Shown here one piece after another: positions 48,346 through 59,700 of a DNA stretch of 64,000 nucleotides. Every line of letters starts with the position of its first letter. Within the stretch, counting starts at the first letter, position 1. Where the stretch lies: positions 4,147,413 to 4,211,412 of the forward strand of contig CM073324.1 in NCBI GenBank assembly GCA_037043015.1, read 5' to 3'. The DNA is from Bryum argenteum (taxonomy: Eukaryota; Streptophyta; Bryopsida; Bryales; Bryaceae). The notes under the pieces were generated by a model. The model did no database searches and had not been told where the DNA came from. It saw only the letters and a program-made list of their open reading frames with translations. The translations under genes and the position numbers were made by a program.

Positions 48346-48725
48346 CGGCCGACGGCCGCTCGATCCGACGGCCGATCCGTCGCTCGGCCGACCGATCGGA
48401 CGGCCCGCCGGATGGCCGACCGATCCGACCGTCGGACGGCCCGCAGGGCTGGCCGACGCGGCCGACCCGTCGGACGGCCCGACCGCTGGCCGACCGCCCG
48501 CCAGCCGACCGACCGCCTACGCTGGCCGACCGATCCGACCGTCGGACGGCCCGACCCACTGGCCGACCGATCGGTCGGCAGCGCGATCCGACGGCCGTCG
48601 AGCATGCGGACGGGCGCCCGATCCAACGACCCATAGCGCTGGAATTGATCCGACGGCCAAGATCTGCCGTCGACGCCGTCCGATCGACGGAGCGGCCGGA
48701 GGTCGGTCGGCTGCATCGGGATCAA
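48346..48725. repeat. GC-rich block D (CCGACCG-type degenerate array)
   Basis: Fourth and longest GC-rich array, with repeated ggccgaccgatc, gatccgacggcc and gaccgtcggacggccc units, fading into gatccaacggcc-like phrases by 48,770. Together with block C it brackets the two convergent genes of the interrupted element. Confidence 0.8.
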
Positions 48726-49028
48726 AATTTGACGGCTGAGATCTTTGCCAGTGGATGATCCAACGGCCCCGAAGTTACCAGGGACCGGGGTAACTCCCAT
48801 TTACCCCGGACCATGGTCCCGTCGACATAGTCGGACTACGTCCCGCGGACTAGGTTTACCCCGAATGTCGACCGATTTGACAACCCTGTTTTTACCCGAC
48901 AACCTACTTGCAGAAGTCTTAAAATTCAACGAACCCCTTCCCGAATATTCCCATCCCCTCCAAAGACCAAATATGCCCCCCCCACAAAATACAAAGACTA
49001 ACCAACCACCACGAACCATAAAACGCAT

Positions 49029-49800
49029 ATAATCACATGGAATGCCTCATCGCTCAACACCGCTCTCCCAAATCTACATGAATTAATCACTAACACCCCA
49101 ACAAGCCCGGCAATAATTGCAATACAAGAAACTAAACTAACTGCCACAAAATCTACCAAATATCTTCAAAATTTATTCCCTGATCACAAAATGATCTTCA
49201 ATAATACACACGCACTAACACGATGCATGAAACAACGAATGGAATATACACCCACGAGAGGAGGCCTTTTGATATTTATAAACAACAAATACACATATCC
49301 AGGAAATATTACCAAAATCCCAACTCATGTCGCAATATCACCATATTTACAAATCATAAAAATAAAAAACGAACCCCTACAACCTTAGTTACTCATACAC
49401 ATGTATATGCCGTCACATCCAGAGGACACCCCTTACTTAAAAACAATTCAACAACAAATAATACAACAGATTACAGCACATCCTAACCACATCCAAATAT
49501 TATGTGGAGATTTTAATAGAGACATTGCTCTCATAGGTCGTCAACACGAATTAAACACGTCTCCACCTCAAATAGAAGACATGGATTGGCGCGCATTCAC
49601 AGATTCGCTACAACTAACATATATACCAACAAACACTGTATATTCAAGACAAGGAGGACAAAATTACAACGAAACCAGCCTAATAGATGGATTTTTCATA
49701 AAAACCCCCAATAATAATTTATACTCATCACTAACTATTACAAAACATAACCTAAACTCTGATCATTCTCCAATTACTCTTCAAATACCTCCAAACACAC
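49029..49800 (+). pseudogene. LINE APE-type endonuclease domain
   Basis: Apurinic-endonuclease-like domain of the LINE protein, the nuclease that nicks target DNA in most LINEs. Visible motifs are ITWNASSL at the start, AIQETKL near 49,115, GGLLIFIN near 49,260, GDFNRD near 49,505 and SDHSPI near 49,760. The key Asn, Glu, Asp/Asn and final Asp-His residues are kept. One TAG at 49,386-49,388 interrupts it. Confidence 0.8.
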
Positions 49801-50597
49801 TACTCGCAAGACCCCCACAAAAACCAACAACTAAACCAATAAGGATTTTAAATCCTATTCCACAAGAAAACCTTGATAAATTTAAAACAATATTCTATGA
49901 AGACAACTCAAGCGAAATCAACAACCTCACCTCTCTTCTTTCAAATACTCAACTAACTAATATACAATGGCAAACAGCATGCGAAAAACTAGATCACTTG
50001 ATTCAAAAAACATCCAAGTTAATCGAAAGTACTTGCAGCGCACCACCTTTGCCTACACTAACACCACGCACATCTGAACAAGGGGGATTTCTACCAAGAA
50101 AACTCCAAAAACAATGGAAAAAACACCTAACCACATACCATTTAATTCGCAAGGCTATATACATTACAAAAAACACCCCCAATTGGCAGAACCACCCCAT
50201 AATAGAAGAACTAAGCAAACATACGTACACAGACATCCCACCACCCCCGCCACAAACCAATAATCTACAAGAATGGATCCAAACCCTAGCAGAAATAGCA
50301 AAAACATAAAAAAAAAAGCTCAAAAAATCACTACAAAATTCACTCAAACATGCATCAAAAAAGCTATCACTAAATATAGGCAATTATACGACAAAAGTCC
50401 CAAAAAAAAAAAAAAAAAAAGTCTTCAAATATCAAGATACCCCACCACTTGATTGTATCACAGATAGATATAACAACCTCCTAACCAACCCAAAAGACAT
50501 TGCACTTGAAATACATACACAACAATCACAAAGTAATAGACCCACAGTCCCAACATGCTATCACCAGCCCCAACACCCAACACTATGTACATGTAGC

Positions 50598-51900
50598 GTG
50601 AGACAATACCCGTGGCACGATCTAGACGGCTTTGTAATAGACAAAAGGGGTAATCCACAAATCCCCTTACACAAATACTTCAACGATGAAATATATGGTC
50701 AATGTTTAAAACAATTATCCAATAATAAAGCACCAGGACCAGATAGAATCCCAAACTCCATTTTAAAAAACATGCTTGACAACTTTCATAAACTACTATC
50801 CATGTTTTTTCACCACTGCTACAAACAACGACAAATACCATCATCATGGAAACTAAGCCTAACCATACTACTATACAAAAAAGGCGATCCATCAGTACTA
50901 CCAAACCACAGACCTATAGCGTTAGCCAATACAATCTACAAACTCTTCACGAGTACTCTCACACTTATACTCTCAACATACGGCGAACATCACCAAATAC
51001 TACATGACAGCCAAGAAGGCTTCCGAGCAGAAAGAAGCACAACGAGACAAATACAACTCATCACTGCAGCCTTAGAGGACGCAAAACTCACAAAACAAGA
51101 CATCTACATATTATATATAGATTTTAAAAACGCATTCGGCTCTCTAGACCATGCTCGACTACTCGCAGTAATGAAAGACCTTGGTTACCCTGTAGACGCG
51201 GTAACGCTGGTTGGTAACATATATTCAAACTCCTCCACAATATTCACAGGCGAATATTTCGGCAAGACAGAACCAATTTCAATACAAAGAGGAACTATTC
51301 AAGGCGACACATTAAGCCCTTACCTATTTCTTATATTTCTAGAACCACTACTCAGATGGCTACAAAGAGGGAATAATGGCTATATATTTGGCACATCAAA
51401 AATAAACATTACAGCTGCCGCGTACGCAGACGATTTAGCAGGACTTGCAAACACCCTCTAATCCATACAAACTCAAATATACAAAATAGATAAATTATGT
51501 GAATGGGCAAATATAGACCTCAGCGCGCAAAAATGTGCAATTACAGGTTGTCCAAACAATTCCAAAATAAAGCCTGATAAATTCAAGGAAAAAATACAGC
51601 AACACCACATCACCTACAGAAACCAAGCAATTCCTATCCTTCACCAAAACGAACCTTGTGCCTACCTTGGTATCCACATGGTACCCTCTCTAAAATGGAA
51701 AATTCAAACGCACATCGCCACAAACAAACTTATCGACCAATGTAAACAACTCGCAAAATGCCCCGCAACAATCAAACAAAAAATCAACATGGTTGATACA
51801 GTCATCAGAGCAGGGATCGCATATAGCTTCTATGCAGTCCCATTCTCACTACCAACCATCAAAAAACTTGACAAAAAAATTATAGGGATCCAAAAAACAA
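50598..51900 (+). pseudogene. LINE reverse transcriptase domain
   Basis: Fingers and palm with NKAPGPDRIPN near 50,725, the HRPIAL segment near 50,905, YIDFKNAFGSLDH (first catalytic Asp) near 51,115, GTIQGDTLSPYLF near 51,290 and the AYADDL core near 51,420. An in-frame TAA at 51,459-51,461 follows soon after. The thumb-like part continues in the same frame to about 52,200. The frame is also open upstream from 50,310 to 50,598 across two A-runs. Confidence 0.85.
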
Positions 51901-52379
51901 TATGTGGCCTCCCAAAATGCACAGCGAACGTGATTACCCAACTCCCCCACAAACTCTTTGGTCTTCAAGCATTCTCACTAAAAAATGCATATCTACGATG
52001 TATTGGCGAACAACTCAGAAATGCATTTAATGATCAAGGCAGATTAGGTAGCATTTACAATGGCCTTATTCAACACATAACTTCCAAATATAGTGGCGCC
52101 GAAAACATCCCTAGATTAAAAGCCTCCGATTGTATAAGCTCCCCCATATCAAGAACACTATTTCTTCTCAAACAAGATGGAGGTATACATCTAAAAAGTA
52201 CCAATGAAAAGTACAAGACTTCCAATTACACAAAACCGAAATGGAACGTGAGTGGTTAGAACAAGCTACAACCAAACTCCCACACCTCAACCCGGAACTA
52301 TCAATCAAGCTATTACACAAGCTTTTAATACACAATATCTACAAAATCAAACACATCTCTCCCAAACGGCACAAGCCTC

Positions 52380-55300
52380 ATGTCACCAACCGACTTTGCA
52401 ACCTACCATAAAACACCAACTAGACTTGAGAAAAGTGCGCTAGAAATAGCTGAAAAACTATTCTGTCAAACTAAATGCAACCTAAATTGCCCTAATACCT
52501 GCACCCAACACCCACCAGCCCGTACACTCAAACTAATATTTATCTCAGACAATTCTGACATAGTCCCAAGAAATTTAGACAACCGACCACAACCTACTAC
52601 CCACCAAGCTACTCACCAAATAAGCCCACCACCAAATATAAAAAACAACCCTCTGGAATATCCCATAAATACAATATTAAATCACAAAACAGTAACTACA
52701 AAAGACAAATACAAAATACCTAAAACCCACAACACATACTTATGCAAATGGCATCACAACAACATCACATATCATAAATGGCTCCAACAGAGAGATCTAT
52801 TTCCCTTAAATTATCCAACAGTCATTTCACACAATATTCAACTACTTAAGGAGTACTACACCAACTCGCAACATAACCACTACAGAAACATGATCAAATT
52901 ACACTTCATACAAGCACAACTCAAGGACACCAGGTTCATACCACCACCATCAATTACTCCACTTACACAAATACACTTTGCAGAATGTAACCCAGAAAGA
53001 GACATTATTACTAACAAAATCACCATACAAATAAATAACGCATCAGCTCACCTATACGAAAACAATGGCCGATACCTCACCACCATACCCACAAACAGAT
53101 TACACTGGCTATGGAAACAATTTAATAAATACTCAAACAACTCACACGGACTAATGCCATACACACAAACCTTTGAAACAGAAATAATATGGTTATACCA
53201 AAGATACAAAGCTCAATTCTCCAAAAAAAACCCGAAACTAACACCCCACCACACCCTTCCAACAAACATTCTTGATCATATCACCACTAACCTCCAAATC
53301 AATCACTCATACTTCTCATCACCAATAACGTGCTCCACTAAAATAACAGAATATTTCTCCACTTTCTCCCGTGACAAAATCTTTGGATCCCGAGGCAACG
53401 CTTTTGAATATAAATGGACAGGCATAGGATATGCGCATACACATAATCCAGAAACAACCCAACAAGCCATCCATTGGGCGAGATTAGCGGCCAAACACGA
53501 CCCGAATACAATTACTATAATAGTCACCCCCGACCCAAACTGGTACCAAAACCCAACCCCATATAGTGGACCATTCCCGGATACACATATAATAACCCAT
53601 TTCACCGCGGACTCAATCACATACGAAATTCCAGCACCCCCACAAAAATACAAACCAACAACCGAACCACATGCAATATCCATCATGTGCATACACCATC
53701 AAAATAATCACATTGGTACATCAGAACAAATTAACAACATCAGAAATGCAATTGAGGCCATGGCAATCCCGCACTACTATATACAACAAGCTCCACCAAC
53801 CCCATACAACACTATTGTCAAAAAAAATAAAAGATGGAATAAAATGTTATACCCCCCACATATAAACTCAAACTCCGAACCCACATGTATACCCCCTCTA
53901 CCAATGTTCGAAATCAACCCCAATCTAAAATTTCAACCGCAACACAGCTACTACACGGACGGCTCTTTCATACCACTTAAAAAAGCCGAAGATGGACATT
54001 GGAAAAAAGAAATAGTTGGATACGGCATCTACAATTCCACAAAACCAGACATGCAAATATCTGAAAGACTTCCTGGACTTCAAACATGCTTTCGTGCAGA
54101 ATTAATGGCTATACATACAACCCTACACCTAATTAACACCAAATATCCAAATGAACCGGCTTATATCTTCACGGATTGCATAAATTGCCTATATAACCTA
54201 AATACTCACATATTACACCCATCCACACACCAAAGCCATCCTGACAGAACCATCCTAACAGAAATGGTTGAAATATTACAAAACCGTACCCAACCCACTG
54301 TATTCCACAAAGTTAAAGCGCACATTAACATCACTGGCAATGAACAGGCAGACAAACTTGCAAAAGCCGGAGCCACCAAGCAATATTCAGTAACCACAAA
54401 ACCCCACGAATTCGCACAGGCTACACCGTTCTACTACCAGAAATATAAATGGCCAGGACCCTTAACACGCCCAGACAAGGGCCCGGTCAGATGCCTTCAA
54501 ACATACCTACACAAACAAGACTACGACAACAACCTTATAATACTCGCTGACCGATTCTCAAATACCAACAAATGGACAACAAACCCGGATATTGACAATG
54601 AACTATCGAATGCATACTGGCTAAACCCCTTAATTACAGACTCACAAAAAACAATTATTCTAAAGCTACGCACCGGCCAATACATGGGGAACGCAAGGAA
54701 ACAACTATTCTTCGGTAGAGAACGATTCCCCTCAATAACTTGCTCTATATGTAACTCTACGGACGCTGACACATGGCTACACGCACTACTCAAATGTGGC
54801 CACCACCACATACACGCCATTAGAATCAAGAGACATAACAAAGCCGTATGGGAACTAAGAAAATTAATTCTCTCATCACAAAAATCACGATGTTATATCC
54901 TCATGAACGCAGGCACATTTAATAACAACCCCCAAGAAAATACAGTCCCTACATGGCTATTACCATGCGAATGTACACAACAAAGATGTCATTGCAACAC
55001 TAGATTCAAACCAGATATACTATGCGTTAAAGGTCTACCACACAAAAACGACCCACCAACACACCCATCAGACAATTTCACACTTCAATTTATAGGATTC
55101 ACATATTGTAACGATAGATTCTCTCAAGAAACAATTAATAACAAAACTGACAAATATCAACCACTTCTTGATAACCTCCGTAACCTAGGATGGAAAGTAG
55201 ACCCCCTCATAGTCATCACAGCGGGTGCTAGAGGCACAACACACAAACCATCAATGAAACTTCTTGCAGAAAAATTTAATTTATCAGAAACAAGTATAAA

Positions 55301-55406
55301 ACACACATTCCATGAAATAAATACCATTGCCAGTCAACATGCCGATTCAATTATTTTACACAAAAGGAAAATCGAGAACAACCAAACAATTCCTACAATA
55401 ATGTAA
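52380..55406 (+). CDS. LINE C-terminal open frame: RNase H and KPD-type nuclease
   Basis: An open frame of 1,008 residues forming the last part of the LINE protein; its start Met is probably internal. RNase H domain at 53,940-54,370: YYTDGS, then AELMAI, FTDC, and KVKAHINITGNEQADKLA, giving the full Asp-Glu-Asp-Asp set. A CCHC-like finger (CSIC...H....C) follows near 54,740-54,800. The end has a Cys/His cluster (CECTQQRCHC near 54,965), then FKPDILCV near 55,000, FTYCNDR near 55,095, and KYQPLLDNLRNLGWKVDP near 55,155. This resembles restriction-like (PD-(D/E)XK) LINE nucleases with the KPD signature. The acidic residue usually just before FTY is a Gly (FIGFTY), so activity is uncertain. Confidence 0.7.
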   Translation: MSPTDFATYHKTPTRLEKSALEIAEKLFCQTKCNLNCPNTCTQHPPARTLKLIFISDNSDIVPRNLDNRPQPTTHQATHQISPPPNIKNNPLEYPINTILNHKTVTTKDKYKIPKTHNTYLCKWHHNNITYHKWLQQRDLFPLNYPTVISHNIQLLKEYYTNSQHNHYRNMIKLHFIQAQLKDTRFIPPPSITPLTQIHFAECNPERDIITNKITIQINNASAHLYENNGRYLTTIPTNRLHWLWKQFNKYSNNSHGLMPYTQTFETEIIWLYQRYKAQFSKKNPKLTPHHTLPTNILDHITTNLQINHSYFSSPITCSTKITEYFSTFSRDKIFGSRGNAFEYKWTGIGYAHTHNPETTQQAIHWARLAAKHDPNTITIIVTPDPNWYQNPTPYSGPFPDTHIITHFTADSITYEIPAPPQKYKPTTEPHAISIMCIHHQNNHIGTSEQINNIRNAIEAMAIPHYYIQQAPPTPYNTIVKKNKRWNKMLYPPHINSNSEPTCIPPLPMFEINPNLKFQPQHSYYTDGSFIPLKKAEDGHWKKEIVGYGIYNSTKPDMQISERLPGLQTCFRAELMAIHTTLHLINTKYPNEPAYIFTDCINCLYNLNTHILHPSTHQSHPDRTILTEMVEILQNRTQPTVFHKVKAHINITGNEQADKLAKAGATKQYSVTTKPHEFAQATPFYYQKYKWPGPLTRPDKGPVRCLQTYLHKQDYDNNLIILADRFSNTNKWTTNPDIDNELSNAYWLNPLITDSQKTIILKLRTGQYMGNARKQLFFGRERFPSITCSICNSTDADTWLHALLKCGHHHIHAIRIKRHNKAVWELRKLILSSQKSRCYILMNAGTFNNNPQENTVPTWLLPCECTQQRCHCNTRFKPDILCVKGLPHKNDPPTHPSDNFTLQFIGFTYCNDRFSQETINNKTDKYQPLLDNLRNLGWKVDPLIVITAGARGTTHKPSMKLLAEKFNLSETSIKHTFHEINTIASQHADSIILHKRKIENNQTIPTIM

Positions 55407-55580
55407 CAATAAAAGGAGGAGGGCGTGAGAATTGGTGTTAACCACTTCCCACAAGTATAGTCACACTTGTCTCAGGTAGATGGGATGGGGCCGATTGATT
55501 GGTACAAATTTACTGCCTATGTATAATACACTAGCAGCACCAAGCCATGTACATCACATTAAAACGCTCAAACAGATCCA

Positions 55581-55637
55581 CCGAGTATCGAACCCGGACC
55601 GCTTATTTGTGACTCAAACATCCCTACCAATCAACCA
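55581..55637 (-). other. tRNA-like A box and B box (possible SINE head)
   Basis: On the minus strand, tggttgattggt (55,637-55,626) fits the Pol III A box and gggttcgatactcgg (within 55,595-55,581) fits the B box. They are 30 bases apart. The B-box region folds as a T-arm (CCGGG-TTCGATA-CTCGG, one G-U pair). The rest does not make a convincing full cloverleaf, so a SINE head or tRNA relic in the LINE 3' region is more likely than a working tRNA gene. Confidence 0.45.
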
Positions 55638-55895
55638 GGAATCATGGCTTGGCGATCATACTCACGAAAAAAACTTACATAAACCTAAGCAGTGTTCTGT
55701 TGACTATTCTAGGGTTACTTTTGTTTCTTCTGGCTACTATAGTGTCTAATCCCGAAAGGGGTGAGTAGTCTTGCACCAAGGTCCTTTTGTCCGGTGGGCT
55801 TTAGGGCGTTGGCTTGACGAACAGACACTCTAATCACGCCGGTCCTGAAAAAGGATTGGAGTTTTTATCATTATCATGCTTCAATAGGAATTTCA

Positions 55896-56024
55896 GAATT
55901 GTGGGAGTGTATTGAGGAGTGTTGGGCTTCTTTAGCAATAGAGGATTGTAGGAGGTTGTATGAAAGCATGCCAAGGCGCATTCAAGCAGTTTAAGCCACT
56001 AAAGGCAAGTGGACAAAATATTGA
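55896..56024 (+). pseudogene. Tc1/mariner-like transposase, C-terminal remnant
   Basis: 43 codons reading ELWECIEECWASLAIEDC, then RRLYESMPRRIQAV, a TAA, then ATKGKWTKY and a stop. The SMPRR-x-QAV...KG..TKY ending is typical of Tc1-like DD34E transposases. The rest of the gene is absent; the LINE end lies 18 bases before. It is a relic with one internal stop. The AT-rich sequence after it up to about 56,290 could be the element's 3' part. Confidence 0.65.
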
Positions 56025-56301
56025 GTTGCTATTTGATAGTGGATGCAAAAGTGAGTCAAGGAACATAGTTTCCTTTAAATGTAATTTTAATGTAATTTTC
56101 TTGTACATTTCAATGTAAAAAGGAACTTCTTCTCCATCAAATTGTAGCCCATTCAAATTGCTATATTGCACAATTTACACATTCTAAAAATCTATTGCCA
56201 AGTTTTCCACATTGCTAATCAAATTACGAATTTCAAGAGTTTGACTCGGTTTTGCCACACACTGTACTAAGTCACACATTTTGTCATTCCAAGTGTAGTG
56301 A

Positions 56302-56337
56302 ATGCCTCAAATGCCTCAAATGCCTCAAATGCCTCAA
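56302..56337 (+). repeat. 9-bp x 4 minisatellite
   Basis: Four perfect tandem atgcctcaa units beyond the 3' end of the cyclophilin gene. Confidence 0.9.
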
Positions 56338-56403
56338 GGCACCACATTTGAGATATCTTAAATCACCTGCCCCATGGATATATTAAATCTGGTATCTGCT
56401 AGA

Positions 56404-56409
56404 TTTATT
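56404..56409 (-). terminator. Poly(A) signal of the cyclophilin gene
   Basis: AATAAA on the minus strand, about 385 bases after the stop codon. It is the clearest canonical signal in the 3' flank. Confidence 0.45.
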
Positions 56410-56791
56410 CCATATCTTGTCCTACGTTACGTAGTCAAGGTGATAATGTTAGTAGGACACACAGTTCTTGGACTCATGGACAAGAGAAGATAAACGAGGC
56501 ACCCTACAAAATACATTTCCAACTCAAGGTCCAAACTCGAGGTAAAAGTGATCGTATCTTAAATGCAAAGACTACAAAGTTCAAGGATCAGCAATGACCT
56601 TCACGCCTCAAACAAGATGAAATCATGTTTGCTATAATTCTCGTCGTCTCCAATCTCAAACTAGACAAGAATGCACTCGTGTAGGAAAAAACTATCAACC
56701 GGCAGTGACACACACGGGACGAAGAAAGCTAAATGCTTAAGAGCCCAAACAGTCGGAGCCTCTAGAACCTCCCAAACGCTGATGTATATAA

Positions 56792-59700
56792 TTAGGGTGA
56801 TCGAGAGTAAGGACTTGCTTCTTCTCCGTATGCAACTAAGCCGACATTCTCACCTGAGGATCTACTCGGAGAAGGGGAAGCGCTACCTGACGGTGTGGGA
56901 GACTTGCGTTGACGGCGTTGATCGCTTTTGTCCCTGGCATAGGAGACGAGTTTCTTCTTGTGAGGGGAGAGACTCTTGGACAACGATCGACTAGGCGAAC
57001 GAGACGACGAAGTAGAGACACTTCGAGAACGTCGTCTCCTCCCTTGTTTTGAGGCTCCATTGTTGTTTTCATCTTTCGCCAGACTGCCACTTCGGGGCCC
57101 AAGGCGGTCCCGAAGGTCCTTGCCAATTGGAGCACGACCTCCAGACGGGGATGCGCTGCGGCTGACGCTACGGGAGACATCTCTCCTCACGCGGTCGCGG
57201 CGTCCAACTGGACTCCGACTACGGCTTATGCTTCTACTTGCATGCCTTCTGTACCTGATTTCAAGCAAGTTCTCGCCATGTTAATGAAAGGACTACAAAC
57301 GGCGACGCTGCCAAAAACTTGGCCTATAATATCCTGCACACTTGAACTGTTGTTAGCAGCTCTAATGTTGATATGCAATAAAACCATCTCAGAGTGCAAG
57401 TAACCTTAAAAAATGACAGTAAGTGTACGATACAAGAGCTCTAGTAGCACCACGATCACCAAGCACCGAGAAAAATCAGTTGTGCATTGAGGTTGAACGG
57501 TTTTTACTTGACGTAAAAGGTTGAGACATACATTACCAAGCACGGCTTTATGTCCATTGAAACCAGGTGAAAATACAATGGAGTCTTACCTAGGTGGAGA
57601 TCGGGCCCTTACAGGGCTCCTGTATCGCCTCGGGCTCCGTTCTCGGTTGCCCCTATAACCTCCGCCACCGCCATACCTGCCGATATGATCACATGCACCT
57701 CACGCGTTACAAAGAAAGAGTTTCTGTGTAGTTATTATGTTTGAGCCTCAGCGATCTAAGCAACGCGTACAGCAGTAAAAGAGGTTATTTTGGTTTGTTA
57801 TATGAACCTGTCATTCAGAGGCCGATCGTGTCTGTCCCGATCACCACCCCGTCCACCATAGCCATATGTGCGAGGTGGAGACCGATCCGGTGTTCGGTAG
57901 CGGCGTGCATACGAGTACTGCTGGCTAAATCCACGACCTCTTCTGATCCTCTTTGGTGTGCCTTCATGACTGGGACTCCGCACTGGACTCCGGCTTCGAG
58001 ATCTGCGGGGAGGAGGGGGAGGTGTAGGGCTGCGGGCCTTCACACTAGCTGGGCGGGCAGGAGGACTTAGACTCATGCTCACGCTCCGACTCACGCTTCG
58101 ACTTGGACTGGGGCTCACACTCGACCGCTGCGCCCTACCCTTCGCAGGTGCTGGGCTCTGGGCAGGTTTGGGAATGGGCGCGACAGGACTCGGGCTATGA
58201 CTTCTGCTCGGGCTTTTCGTCTTCACGGGTTCAGGACTGCGAGGGGCTGGAATCGGACTCGGACTCTTGCTCGGGCTCTTCTTCCTTGCAACAGGGCTTA
58301 CGCTTACTACGTAGCTCGAACTTCTCCTCTTCCCGAAGCTTCGGCTCCGACTCCTGATACATAACGACGGCTTATCAGGATAATTTCTAAATGCGAGCGT
58401 CATAAACATCTAGTCTTAGGGCATCAAAGTAACACTGGATCAAGAAGATGCCATTCACCTAGATCGGCTTTGCGGCTTGGGACTTGCTGAAGGTGACAGG
58501 CTCATGTCCTTAGTTGATGGAGCAGGTTCATGCTTCTTCGAGGCCTTTTGACTACCTTTCTGGTCATCTTTTGACGTCTTCAGCTCAACTTCGACTTGTT
58601 TATCCACAAGTTTAGTCTCGGCTGTCACGCCAGACTTTTCACCCAAGGTAGAGACAGTTTGCTTCGCTCCACTTTTCTCTGTGAGATATTAGGGATCATT
58701 GCGTGAGCCCACAAGAGAATATGATACACAATACTGATAGCACTGTATTTGCCATTAAAAGCTTTCAAAAATGTATATGGTATATCTCAGAAACATATGA
58801 AACTGTTGATCGCAGGAAGGCTGAAATTTGCATGTGTTTCCACTTGGTGTAAACTGAACAAATGAGAGGATATCCACGAATCATTTCCTTAATGATATAC
58901 TTACCTCGAGTGGGCTTGCGAGAGGGCTTGGCTTTGGCGGCACGTGCGCTCACATCACTATCCGAATCGCTGTCACTGTCGGAGCTGGAAGTGCCGCTCT
59001 CAGAATCACTGGTATCACTCTCGGAAGTCCTGTAACAAGGGCAGCCAAAAAGACCAACAGCAACTATCAGGTGATGTTCGGAACCGACCCCCGTTCTTCC
59101 TGTAGCGGTCTATACCGGAATCAGCAACTCAAATCGCAGCGTTGAGTGAAGGCAAGGTATAAATTACCACTTGGATCTCTTCCTTGATCTCGTCTTTCTT
59201 TTTCGCTTCCTCTCCTTACGTTTGTCTCTTTTCCGCCTATGACTTCTCTTCCTCTCTTTCCTCACTGGTTTTCGTTTCCGCTTTCGTCTATCGTCCTCAC
59301 TTGAGGAACTTAAGTCAGACGACGAATCTGACGAATCAGATTCTGTGTCGCTGTAAGACGAAGTATCCGAAGCGGAGACTGAATCTGATGAGCTTTCAGA
59401 GTCGGAAGAGTACCGCCTTCTCTTCTTCCTCCTACGATCTTTCACAACCTTCCTATGCTTCCTTTTAGGACGAACGAGTTCTTTCTCGTCATCGCTGGAG
59501 TAGTCGTCTTTGCTAGCTTTCACCTTCTTGCTCTTCCTCTTATCTGAGGTACATCAGATAGGAAATTTAACTTATAACCCATATCAGAACTATTGGAGAT
59601 AGTACGGCAGACCTTGTCCATGAACATTTCTAGGATGCCGCAGAAACATACGATACAAAATATAGCAGATCATTCATGTGCCTCAAGAAGATGTCGAGCA

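Larger units (their letters stand above)
48890..55878 (+). mobile_element. LINE with APE, RT, RNase H and C-terminal nuclease
   Basis: Non-LTR retrotransposon of about 7 kb. The 5' edge is soft: a short open frame at 48,745-49,032 crosses from the GC block, and no clear ORF1 is seen. The large coding region starts by 49,029. The 3' end is taken at a short atcattatcat tail at 55,867-55,877. No target duplication was found. Domain order is APE nuclease, reverse transcriptase, RNase H, a CCHC-like finger, then a KPD-type nuclease, the order of the Dualen/RandI group known from green algae. The plus strand is rich in A and C and very poor in G. Breaks: in-frame TAG 49,386, TAA 50,307 and TAA 51,459, plus two offsetting frameshifts near 52,200-52,400. 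The last 1,008 codons (52,380-55,406) are open. Confidence 0.75.

Noticed and set aside
55570-55665. A functional tRNA gene
   Set aside because: A and B boxes are good, but acceptor and anticodon stems do not pair convincingly; a SINE-like relic is more likely.
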